Shown piece by piece: positions 1 through 5,589 of a DNA stretch of 7,385 nt (position 1 is its first letter; the number at the start of each line of letters is the position of its first letter). The translations under genes and the position numbers were made by a program. Source of the DNA: an uncultured Oscillospiraceae bacterium. GTDB taxonomy: Bacteria; Bacillota_A; Clostridia; Oscillospirales; Oscillospiraceae. The notes below the pieces were generated by a model that was given only the letters and a program-made list of their open reading frames with translations, was not told the DNA's origin and made no database searches. The stretch lies in the NCBI GenBank assembly GCA_947631675.1, contig CANRMG010000091.1, positions 1 through 7,385 of the forward strand, in the 5' to 3' direction.

Positions 1-1601
1 CCGCCCCCGCCGGAGATCATCACCACCGGCTGGTCGGAGGCCAGCGCCTCCTCCGGGGTCAGCACGCTCTTCACCACGCCTGCCGTGGTGCACAGCACCT
101 CCCCGTTGGAAAGCTCGAACTCTTTCTCCTTCAGTTCCTGCTCCGCCACCCGCAGGGACAGGTTCAGGTCCAGCAGTTTCTGCTTTGCCTCGTCCCGCAT
201 CCGGGCGATCTCCTCGGCGGTATAGTACTCCCCGGAGAAGCCGCCGAAGCTGTAGCCGAAGTCCTCCGGCTCCCCGGTCTCAGGGATATAGGGCTGGTAG
301 GACGGCTGGACCACCTCAAAGCTCCACCGGCCCTCGATGAGCAGGAAGCGTATCTCAAAGGCCCGGATCACGTCTCCATCCATAGAGTTGCTGTCCCGCA
401 TCTCGAACACCATGTAATACTCCGCCCCCGTGGGCCCCGTGGTGGGGCTGGGCTCCGGGCTCTCAGATGGTTCCGGGGACTCGCTGGGCTCCGGGCTGGG
501 CGAGGGGCTCTCCGTGGGCTCCGGCTCCTCCGTGGGCACGGCGGGGTCCGTCTCCACGGGCGGGGTCTCCTGGGCCCAGGGCTCGTCCTCCACCGGCGGC
601 ACAGGGGTCTCCAGGGGGACGAAGGGCTCATCCGTGGGTCTGGGGGTATCGGTGGCCGGCGGCTCAGTGGCGGGCGCCTCCGTGGCCGGCGGCTGCGTAT
701 CCACAGGCGGCTCGGTGATCTCCGTGCCCGGGTCCTCTCCCTCCGCCCGCAGGAGCGTATGCCCCAGCCGGGCGGGCGCCAGCAGCGCCCGGACCGAGAA
801 GCCCTGGCCCCGGCCCACCGGCGTGGGCTGGGCCTCCATGGCCGCCTGCACGGGCTCGCTGGTGATCACCGGCACGCCGGTATACATGGGCTCGCTGGTG
901 ATCAGGGGCCAGTCAGGTCCCTGGTCCCCCGGATCGGAGGTGGGCTCAAAGGTAGGCTCCGGGCTGGGCGTGGGCAGCGTCATGCGCAGCAGGTGCCGGA
1001 TCATATCGTCGTTTATCAGCCGCCCGTTCTCCCACAAAAACACATAGGGCTCCGCCGCCGTGCCCGCGCCGCCCTGGAAATAGGGCACGGCCGTGGGCGA
1101 CAGCGCCGGAGGCTCCGGGGTCGCGGGGGGCTCGTAATATCCCATGTTGGGGGAGCCGACGCGGTAGGTGGCGATCTTATCCAGCTCCTTCTGGGTGTTC
1201 TGGATGTCCAGTTTCTTCTTCTCGATCTCGATGCGGGCCTTTTCCAGCTCCACCTCACTGAGGGTGGTGTCGAAGGCCAGCAGCTTATCTCCCACCTTCA
1301 CCTCCTGACCCTCCTGGACGAATATCTCCGTCACGGTCTGGGTGTTGCTCAGGCGCACCGCCTGCATCTTGTCCGCCCGGACGGTGCCGCCGGTCTGGAC
1401 CCGCTCGGCCCAGGTGTTCACGTAGCCCAGCTGGTTGACCGGGAACACGTTCACCTCTGTGGAGTTGGCCCGGCGCTGCAGGAGATAATATCCCCCGCCG
1501 CCCGCAGCGCCCGCCAGGATCAGGCACACCAGCACGATGGCCACGACCCGCCGGCCCTTTTTGTTTTTTGGCCGTCCAGGGGCCGAGTGTTTACCAGGCA
1601 T
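1..1601 (-). CDS. Membrane-anchored HlyD/MacA-like adaptor with a very large Pro/Thr/Glu-rich insert (3' end outside window)
   Basis: The frame is open from an ATG at 1601 to the window edge (533 residues seen, C-terminus missing). A basic N-terminus is followed by one membrane segment (about 19-39). Residues about 70-112 look like the first half of a biotinyl-lipoyl (barrel-sandwich) domain, with VQEGQEVKVGDKLL at 95-108. A first coiled-coil arm lies at 115-145 and a second at 463-500, followed by the returning lipoyl half (TTAGVVKSVL and on). This order is that of membrane-fusion adaptors of ABC exporters. The oddity is the 309 residues between the arms: Pro-rich sequence, a patch with YVFLW at 186-190, a Pro/Thr/Ser/Glu tract at about 296-393, then a YYMVFEM-containing patch at 395-460. 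The start overlaps the ATPase stop by 11 bases and has AAGGAGGAG (1608-1616) six bases upstream. The adaptor role is inferred from architecture; substrate unknown. Confidence 0.8.
   Translation of the reverse strand, partial: MPGKHSAPGRPKNKKGRRVVAIVLVCLILAGAAGGGGYYLLQRRANSTEVNVFPVNQLGYVNTWAERVQTGGTVRADKMQAVRLSNTQTVTEIFVQEGQEVKVGDKLLAFDTTLSEVELEKARIEIEKKKLDIQNTQKELDKIATYRVGSPNMGYYEPPATPEPPALSPTAVPYFQGGAGTAAEPYVFLWENGRLINDDMIRHLLRMTLPTPSPEPTFEPTSDPGDQGPDWPLITSEPMYTGVPVITSEPVQAAMEAQPTPVGRGQGFSVRALLAPARLGHTLLRAEGEDPGTEITEPPVDTQPPATEAPATEPPATDTPRPTDEPFVPLETPVPPVEDEPWAQETPPVETDPAVPTEEPEPTESPSPSPEPSESPEPSESPEPSPTTGPTGAEYYMVFEMRDSNSMDGDVIRAFEIRFLLIEGRWSFEVVQPSYQPYIPETGEPEDFGYSFGGFSGEYYTAEEIARMRDEAKQKLLDLNLSLRVAEQELKEKEFELSNGEVLCTTAGVVKSVLTPEEALASDQPVVMISGGG
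423..707 (-). repeat. Low-complexity Pro/Thr/Ser/Glu-coding tract in the adaptor gene
   Basis: This stretch encodes a spacer of PSESPEP, PATEPPATD and similar units in the adaptor. It contains a 15-base exact direct repeat, GCTGGGCTCCGGGCT on the plus strand, at 447-461 and 483-497 (36 bases apart), so the tract probably grew and shrinks by slippage or unequal exchange. Such spacers are typically extended and, in Gram-positive surface proteins, often span the cell wall. Confidence 0.7.
852..904 (-). repeat. 17-base direct repeat encoding a duplicated ITSEP unit
   Basis: GGGCTCGCTGGTGATCA occurs at 852-868 and again at 888-904, 36 bases apart. On the coding (minus) strand it gives the protein repeat ITSEPMYTGVPVITSEPV in the insert of the adaptor. 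It keeps frame (12 codons), so it is an internal coding duplication rather than a mobile or CRISPR repeat. Confidence 0.7.
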
Positions 1602-2286
1602 CGCCAACTCCTCCTTCTCCCTCCGCCAGCAGGCGTCCGTCCAAAATGCGGCGCACGCGCTTGGCCCGCCGTCCCACCGCGGGCTCATGGGTGATGAGCA
1701 CGATGGTGGTGCCGGCGGCGTTCAGCTCGTCGAACAGGTCCATGACCTGATGGCCGGAGGTGCTGTCCAGCGCGCCCGTGGGCTCGTCGGCCAGCAGCAA
1801 TTTCGGTTTGTTTATCATGGCCCGGGCGATGGCGACCCGCTGCTGCTGGCCGCCGGAGAGCTGGTTGGGCATGAAGTCCACCCGGTCCCCCAGGCCCACC
1901 ATCTCCAGAGCCTCCTCCGCCCGGCGGGACCGCTCCCGCTTTTTCACGCCGGCGTAAAGAAGCGGCAGCGCCACGTTCTCCCGTGCCGACAGCTTGGGCA
2001 GCAGGTAGAAGCTCTGGAACACGAAGCCCAGCGTAGAGTTGCGCACGTCCGCCAGCCGGTTCTCCGAGGCCCGGGAGATGTCCTCCCCGTTCAGATGGTA
2101 TGTGCCCCGGGTGGCCACGTCCAGGCAGCCGATGATGTTCATCAGCGTGGTCTTGCCCGACCCAGAGGGGCCCATGATGGCAAGGTAGTCTCCCTCGTCG
2201 ATGGTCAGGTTTACATCCTTGAGGATCTTGACCACTTCCCGGCCCTGGGGGTAGTCCTTGCATATGTCCTTCATCTCAAGAAGCAT
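1591..2286 (-). CDS. ABC transporter ATP-binding protein, MacB/LolD (YknY-like) family
   Basis: A complete 231-residue ATPase of usual length. Walker A GPSGSGKT is at 39-46, the Q-loop Gln at 91, the signature LSGGQ at 143-147, Walker B LLLADE at 163-168 followed by the D-loop GALD, and the switch His at 200 (ITHE). The opening [14 protein letters not shown] and the [16 protein letters not shown] segment are typical of the lipoprotein-release/macrolide-export group, whose ATPases power a MacB-like permease working with a membrane-fusion adaptor. All catalytic motifs are intact, so it should be active at the inner face of the membrane. It starts 14 bases after the upstream adaptor gene, behind GGAGGG (2291-2296), and its last 11 bases overlap the next adaptor gene, which suggests translational coupling. 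The partner permease is not in the window. The substrate cannot be told from sequence. Confidence 0.95.
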   Translation of the reverse strand: MLLEMKDICKDYPQGREVVKILKDVNLTIDEGDYLAIMGPSGSGKTTLMNIIGCLDVATRGTYHLNGEDISRASENRLADVRNSTLGFVFQSFYLLPKLSARENVALPLLYAGVKKRERSRRAEEALEMVGLGDRVDFMPNQLSGGQQQRVAIARAMINKPKLLLADEPTGALDSTSGHQVMDLFDELNAAGTTIVLITHEPAVGRRAKRVRRILDGRLLAEGEGGVGDAW

Positions 2287-2300
2287 GGCACCCTCCGCCG

Positions 2301-3560
2301 TCAGGGCATCGGGGCGGCTATGGCCCCGCCGGCCTCGCCCTCCATGCCCAGGGCGTCGTCGCTGTTGGGGTCGAACCGCTCCGTGGGCCGGCCCTCCTCC
2401 AGGCCCTCCTCCGGGAAGGCAATGTAGTCGTCCTCGTCAAGGCCGTCCACGATCTCGCAGGTGCCCATCATGTCGTCCATGGTCCCCAGGGTCACGGACC
2501 GCTTTTCCAGCTTTCCGCCGCTGCCCTCGGCCCATACGTAGGGGGCGCCGTCCTCCTCATAGGCCACGTAGTACACGGGCAGCATGGGCCCGGCCGGGGC
2601 CTGCTCCTGCTCGCCGGTGTCCGGCTCTATGTACACGTGCTGGCCCAGGATGAGCCCCTCGGTATCCTCCAGGTCGATGTAGAAGGGATACTTGCTGGAC
2701 TGGGTCATTTCGTCGGAGCCGGAGGAGGAGGAGATAATGACGCCGTTGTTGTCGTTCTTCACCGGGTTCTCCCAGTCGATGCCGGCCAGGGTCCCCGCCC
2801 AGGTCCGCTCAGCGTCCACCCGGGAGCGGACGCGCATGGCCATCCCCTCCGTGAGGGCGGAGGCGTTCATCTCGTTGATGTTGCCCTGGACCCGCAGGCG
2901 GGCCACGTCGGTGACGGTGATGAAGCCGATGCTGGCGCTGCTGGACGTGTCGCCGCCGTAGCTGTAGGGGTCCACATAGCTGCTGCCCGTCTCGTCCACG
3001 GTCATCACCCGGCCGGAGATGGGCGAGTAGACCACGCCGTCCTCCATGGACGCCTCCATGGCGGCGATGTCCCGCTCCTTCATGGATATGTTGTACTGGG
3101 CCTCCCGTATCTCCGCCTTGCGGGAATCTATCTCCAGGGTATAGCTGAGCTTGTCGCCCTCCTTGGCCTTGTCCCGCTCCTTTTCCAGCTCCGCGATGGA
3201 GTTGTTGGCCGCGGCGATGGTGTTCTCATAGCCCTCTTTGTCCAGATACAGCTTCTCCAGGTCCAGCTGCATCTTCTCCATATCGTAGGTGAACAGCGGG
3301 TCGCCCTCCTTCACCAGGTCGCCCACCTCCACGTATGTCTCCTGTACGGTCTTGTTGCCGTCCCGCTGGATGTCCGCCGTCTCGCCGGCGACCACCTTCC
3401 CCGCGTAGCGGTCGGCCAGGCCCACCGCCCCCGTGTCCAGGAGCATGGATACCTGCTGTACGCTCACGGCGTCTCCGCCGGCGCCGGAACCGCCGCTGCA
3501 GGCCGTCAGCGTCCCTATGAGAAGGCCCGCCGCCAGGGCCGCCGCCATCGCTCGCTTCAT
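2301..3560 (-). CDS. HlyD/MacA-family efflux adaptor, predicted lipoprotein
   Basis: A 419-residue secreted adaptor. The N-terminus MKRAMAAALAAGLLIGTLTAC is a lipoprotein signal with lipobox LTAC and the lipidated Cys at 21, followed by a Gly/Ser linker. A first lipoyl half follows at about 55-93 (VEVGDLVKEGDPLFTYD), then a long coiled-coil hairpin at about 95-172 and the returning lipoyl half YSPISGRVMTVDETG at 178-192. A beta-barrel domain (about 205-315, with VARLRVQGNINEMNASAL) and a membrane-proximal domain (about 325-395) complete the MacA/HlyD order. The last 25 residues are acidic and Gly/Ala-rich. It is the first gene of the operon, with AGGAGG (3566-3571) five bases before the ATG and its own promoter at 3626-3654. 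Such proteins couple an ABC permease to export or to extracytoplasmic substrate handling. In a Gram-positive cell there would be no outer-membrane channel to dock with. Confidence 0.9.
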   Translation of the reverse strand: MKRAMAAALAAGLLIGTLTACSGGSGAGGDAVSVQQVSMLLDTGAVGLADRYAGKVVAGETADIQRDGNKTVQETYVEVGDLVKEGDPLFTYDMEKMQLDLEKLYLDKEGYENTIAAANNSIAELEKERDKAKEGDKLSYTLEIDSRKAEIREAQYNISMKERDIAAMEASMEDGVVYSPISGRVMTVDETGSSYVDPYSYGGDTSSSASIGFITVTDVARLRVQGNINEMNASALTEGMAMRVRSRVDAERTWAGTLAGIDWENPVKNDNNGVIISSSSGSDEMTQSSKYPFYIDLEDTEGLILGQHVYIEPDTGEQEQAPAGPMLPVYYVAYEEDGAPYVWAEGSGGKLEKRSVTLGTMDDMMGTCEIVDGLDEDDYIAFPEEGLEEGRPTERFDPNSDDALGMEGEAGGAIAAPMP

Positions 3561-3625
3561 ACGTTCCTCCTGTCCAGACGGACTGTGCCGCCTATCCTTT
3601 CCCGTGCCCTTTCAGGCCGCCTCCT

Positions 3626-3654
3626 ATCATATCACTTTTCATAGAGGACGTAAA
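3626..3654 (-). promoter_or_regulatory. Promoter of the adaptor-ATPase-adaptor operon
   Basis: On the minus strand TTTACG (3649-3654) and TATGAT (3626-3631) are separated by 17 bases. The -10 matches the housekeeping consensus at 5 of 6 positions and the -35 at 4 of 6. Transcription would begin around 3619, giving a leader of about 60 bases before the ATG at 3560. No terminator-like or riboswitch-like fold is evident in the leader. Confidence 0.65.
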
Positions 3655-3658
3655 CGGT

Positions 3659-3684
3659 ATCTTTCTTAAGATTTGATTAAAGAT
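3659..3684. promoter_or_regulatory. AT-rich direct/inverted repeat between divergent promoters, candidate response-regulator box
   Basis: In a GC-rich context this AT-rich block holds TTAAGAT (3666-3672) and TTAAAGAT (3677-3684), whose starts are 11 bases apart. Its ends also form the inverted repeat ATCTTT (3659-3664) / AAAGAT (3679-3684), and TCTTAAGA (3664-3671) is a palindrome. OmpR/PhoB-family regulators typically bind such near-helical-turn direct repeats upstream of -35. The box ends 5 bases upstream of the operon -35 and 15 bases upstream of the transporter -35, so it could serve either promoter. The regulator is unknown. Confidence 0.4.
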
Positions 3685-3699
3685 CCTTCCATCCCTTCA

Positions 3700-3728
3700 T
3701 TGACAAGGCCCGCCCCGTGGGCTATACT
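3700..3728 (+). promoter_or_regulatory. Strong housekeeping promoter of the EamA transporter gene
   Basis: TTGACA (3700-3705), a perfect -35, and TATACT (3723-3728, 5 of 6) are separated by exactly 17 bases. Transcription should begin near 3735. This places the promoter over the upstream in-frame GTG at 3717 and so argues that the gene starts further downstream. Confidence 0.8.
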
Positions 3729-3770
3729 GCATCAAGCGGCGGCCCGGTCCGCCCGGAAAAGAGGTATCCC

Positions 3771-4706
3771 TTGAAGCTCCGCGATCTGAAAAATCCCGCC
3801 CTGCTGCTTCTGGCCGCCCTGGTATGGGGCGTGGCCTTCGTGGCCCAGAAGGAGGGCATGAACTATATCGGTCCCTTCACCTATAACGCCGTCCGCTTCA
3901 CCCTGGGCGGGCTGTGCCTGGCGGCGGTGCTGCCCTTCCTGGACCGGGTGCGCAGTCGGGACGGCTCCTTTGAAAAGGGCACCCGCCGGGACATCCTGCT
4001 GGGCGGCATATGCTGCGGGCTGGCACTCTTCTTCGCCGCCGACATCCAGCAGGTGGGCGTGTCCCTCCAGGACGCCTCCACCAACGTGGGCAAGGCGGGA
4101 TTCATCACCACCGGGTACTGTGCCCTGGTGCCGGTGGCGAGCCTGATATTCTTGAAGAAAAAATCCCCGCCCCTGGTATGGCTGGGCGTGGGCATGACGG
4201 TGATAGGGCTCTTCTGCCTGTGCATGATGAACGGCCTCGCGGCGGGCCAGGGGGTGCATTTCGACAGGAGCGACCCCTATCTGCTGCTGTCCGCGGTGGG
4301 CTTCACGGCCCATATCCTGGTGATCGACCACTGGTCCCCCAGAGCGGATGGGGTGAGGCTCAGCTGTGTGCAGTTCCTTACGGCCGGGCTTCTCAGCGCG
4401 CCGGTGATGCTCCTTGTGGAAAAGCCCCAGGTGAGCGCCATCCTGTCCTGCTGGCTGCCCATCGGGTACGCGGCGGTGTTCAGCTGCGGCGTGGGCTACA
4501 CCCTGCAGGTGGTGGCCCAGCGGGGCGTCCACCCGGCGGTGGCGTCGCTGATACTGAGCCTGGAGAGCGTGTTCTCGGTGCTGGCGGGCTATGTACTCAT
4601 GCCCGGCTCCACCCTCACCGGCTGGGAGATAGCGGGGTGTGCGCTGGTGTTCGCCGCCGTGGTGATGGTCCAGCTGGCTCCGCAAAAGCAGATAAAACAG
4701 CACTGA
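3771..4706 (+). CDS. DMT superfamily (EamA) transporter
   Basis: A 311-residue integral membrane protein with the length and duplicated layout of EamA/DMT transporters: about ten hydrophobic segments in two related halves (about 9-150 and 168-303). The first helix carries ALVWGVAFVAQKEGM, and the ends of the halves show the family's LILSLESVFSVLAGYVLMPGSTLTGWEIAG pattern split across 263-292. Members move metabolites, amino acids or other small solutes; the substrate cannot be predicted. I chose TTG at 3771 because GAGG (3761-3764) sits six bases upstream and the protein then begins MKLRDLKNPA. The in-frame GTG at 3717 lies inside the promoter and would add 18 non-family residues. Its own promoter is at 3700-3728 and a hairpin terminator lies 12 bases past the stop, so it is likely transcribed alone. 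Confidence 0.9.
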   Translation: MKLRDLKNPALLLLAALVWGVAFVAQKEGMNYIGPFTYNAVRFTLGGLCLAAVLPFLDRVRSRDGSFEKGTRRDILLGGICCGLALFFAADIQQVGVSLQDASTNVGKAGFITTGYCALVPVASLIFLKKKSPPLVWLGVGMTVIGLFCLCMMNGLAAGQGVHFDRSDPYLLLSAVGFTAHILVIDHWSPRADGVRLSCVQFLTAGLLSAPVMLLVEKPQVSAILSCWLPIGYAAVFSCGVGYTLQVVAQRGVHPAVASLILSLESVFSVLAGYVLMPGSTLTGWEIAGCALVFAAVVMVQLAPQKQIKQH

Positions 4707-4718
4707 CGCTTACATATG

Positions 4719-4752
4719 AAGAGTCCCCGGCGCTTCGGCGCCGGGGACTCTT
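4719..4752. terminator. UUCG-capped hairpin terminator between convergent genes
   Basis: AAGAGTCCCCGGCGC (4719-4733) pairs fully with GCGCCGGGGACTCTT (4738-4752), a 15-base-pair stem closed by a C(TTCG)G tetraloop on the plus strand, an unusually stable cap. It follows the EamA stop by 12 bases and the convergent minus-strand stop at 4765 by 12 bases, so it probably ends transcripts from both sides. The T-run after the stem is weak on the plus strand (TTGTCGTT) and weaker on the minus strand. Confidence 0.85.
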
Positions 4753-4764
4753 GTCGTTATGATG

Positions 4765-5475
4765 TCAGTTGGTATACACGTAATCCGACGCGGTAATGGT
4801 GGAGATGGGCACCTGGCTGTACTCGCCGTTGAAGTTCCAGGTGACGGTCATGTTCCCGGAGGTACCGGTGGCCACGTCCAGGGTAGTGGAGAACAGGCTG
4901 CTGGCATGCAGGCCCTCGCCCACGCTGACGCTGCTGCCCATGAGGGAGGTGGTGTAGCCGCTGAAGCTGATGGACACAGGCAGGCTCATCACGTCCAGGC
5001 TGTAGGAGTTGACGGTGCCGTTGATGGTGAGGCGGGTAGTGCCGTTTCCAAGGTCCGTAGCCGTCCAGCTGACGCCCAGGTTGATGCCCGTGCCGGTGTT
5101 GGAGCTGAAGCTGTTGGAGGCCGTGACGGTCCCCGCCGTGGAGGGAGGATCGGTGGGCGGCGCCGTAGGCTTGGGCGTAGCGGTGGCGGGCGCTCTGGTA
5201 GGCGCCGGGGCCTGGGTGGCCGCAGGCGCGCGGGTGCTGGAGGTATTGCTGTTTGTGACGGTGCTGGGCGGGCTGGTGAAGCCGGGCCGGAGCGTGGAGG
5301 TAGTCACAGGCGGAGCCGTCGGCGTGGTCTCCGTGGGCTCAGCGGTGGGCACAGCCGTGGCCGTGGGGCGGGGGGCAGAGGAAGGCTCCCCGGTGCAGCG
5401 GTTCATCAGCAGCACTTCCGCTATCACGATCAGCGCCAGCACGATCACGAGGATCGCGATACGCTGTTTTTTCAT
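4765..5475 (-). CDS. Uncharacterised membrane-anchored protein with Pro/Thr stalk and beta-rich C-terminal domain
   Basis: A 236-residue protein I cannot assign to a named family. A short basic start (MKKQR) and one hydrophobic segment (6-24) imply an N-in, C-out anchor. Residues about 30-113 are a Pro/Thr/Ala/Ser stalk with units such as PAPTRAPATATPKPTAPPT. Residues about 116-236 form a domain with alternating hydrophobic strands (GINLGVSWTATDLG, TRLTINGTVNSYSL, NMTVTWNFNGEYS) and no Cys, suggesting an immunoglobulin-like or jelly-roll beta sandwich. The only Cys (27) is not in a lipobox. I chose ATG at 5475 because GGGAGGG (5484-5490) is eight bases upstream; the GTG at 5481 is too close to it. 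It has its own promoter (5539-5567). A surface-exposed binding or structural role is an inference; no catalytic motif is visible. Confidence 0.85.
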   Translation of the reverse strand: MKKQRIAILVIVLALIVIAEVLLMNRCTGEPSSAPRPTATAVPTAEPTETTPTAPPVTTSTLRPGFTSPPSTVTNSNTSSTRAPAATQAPAPTRAPATATPKPTAPPTDPPSTAGTVTASNSFSSNTGTGINLGVSWTATDLGNGTTRLTINGTVNSYSLDVMSLPVSISFSGYTTSLMGSSVSVGEGLHASSLFSTTLDVATGTSGNMTVTWNFNGEYSQVPISTITASDYVYTN

Positions 5476-5538
5476 GGTCACATCCCTCCCTGCTCTCTCC
5501 GTACAGCGACAAAATGCGTTTCTCTATAATCACCGCTT

Positions 5539-5567
5539 ATTATACGACGTTTTTTCCCTAAACGCAA
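5539..5567 (-). promoter_or_regulatory. Promoter of the stalked surface protein gene
   Basis: On the minus strand TTGCGT (5562-5567) and a perfect TATAAT (5539-5544) are separated by 17 bases. The start codon is about 55 bases downstream of the predicted transcription start. It lies in the 114-base gap after the upstream gene, so this gene can be expressed independently of it. No clear terminator for the upstream gene is seen, so read-through is also possible. Confidence 0.75.
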
Positions 5568-5589
5568 CCATAATCCACGCGGCCGCCCG

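Noticed and set aside
447..904. Possible CRISPR or mobile-element repeats
   Set aside because: Only two copies of each repeat exist, both are in frame inside a coding region, and there are no spacers of matching design, leader or transposase.
430..1047. A Gly/Ser/Val-rich plus-strand frame that resembles a structural repeat protein
   Set aside because: It is the reverse complement of the Pro/Thr/Glu-coding tract of the adaptor; the repeat look is inherited from that low-complexity sequence.
759..3644. Long plus-strand frames over the ABC operon (759-1694, 1537-2427, 2637-3644)
   Set aside because: They lie opposite genes with clear family motifs. Their translations are rich in His, Gln, Arg and Gly without domain pattern, as expected for antisense of GC-rich codons.
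3732..4703. A 323-codon minus-strand frame opposite the EamA gene
   Set aside because: It mirrors the transporter almost exactly, is His/Gln/Arg-rich, has no membrane or domain pattern and no suitable ribosome binding site. It is a shadow frame.
4010..4762. A plus-strand frame running through the EamA gene and its terminator
   Set aside because: It is a shifted frame of the transporter gene that reads through the hairpin; the translation is Gly/Arg-rich and has no membrane segments.
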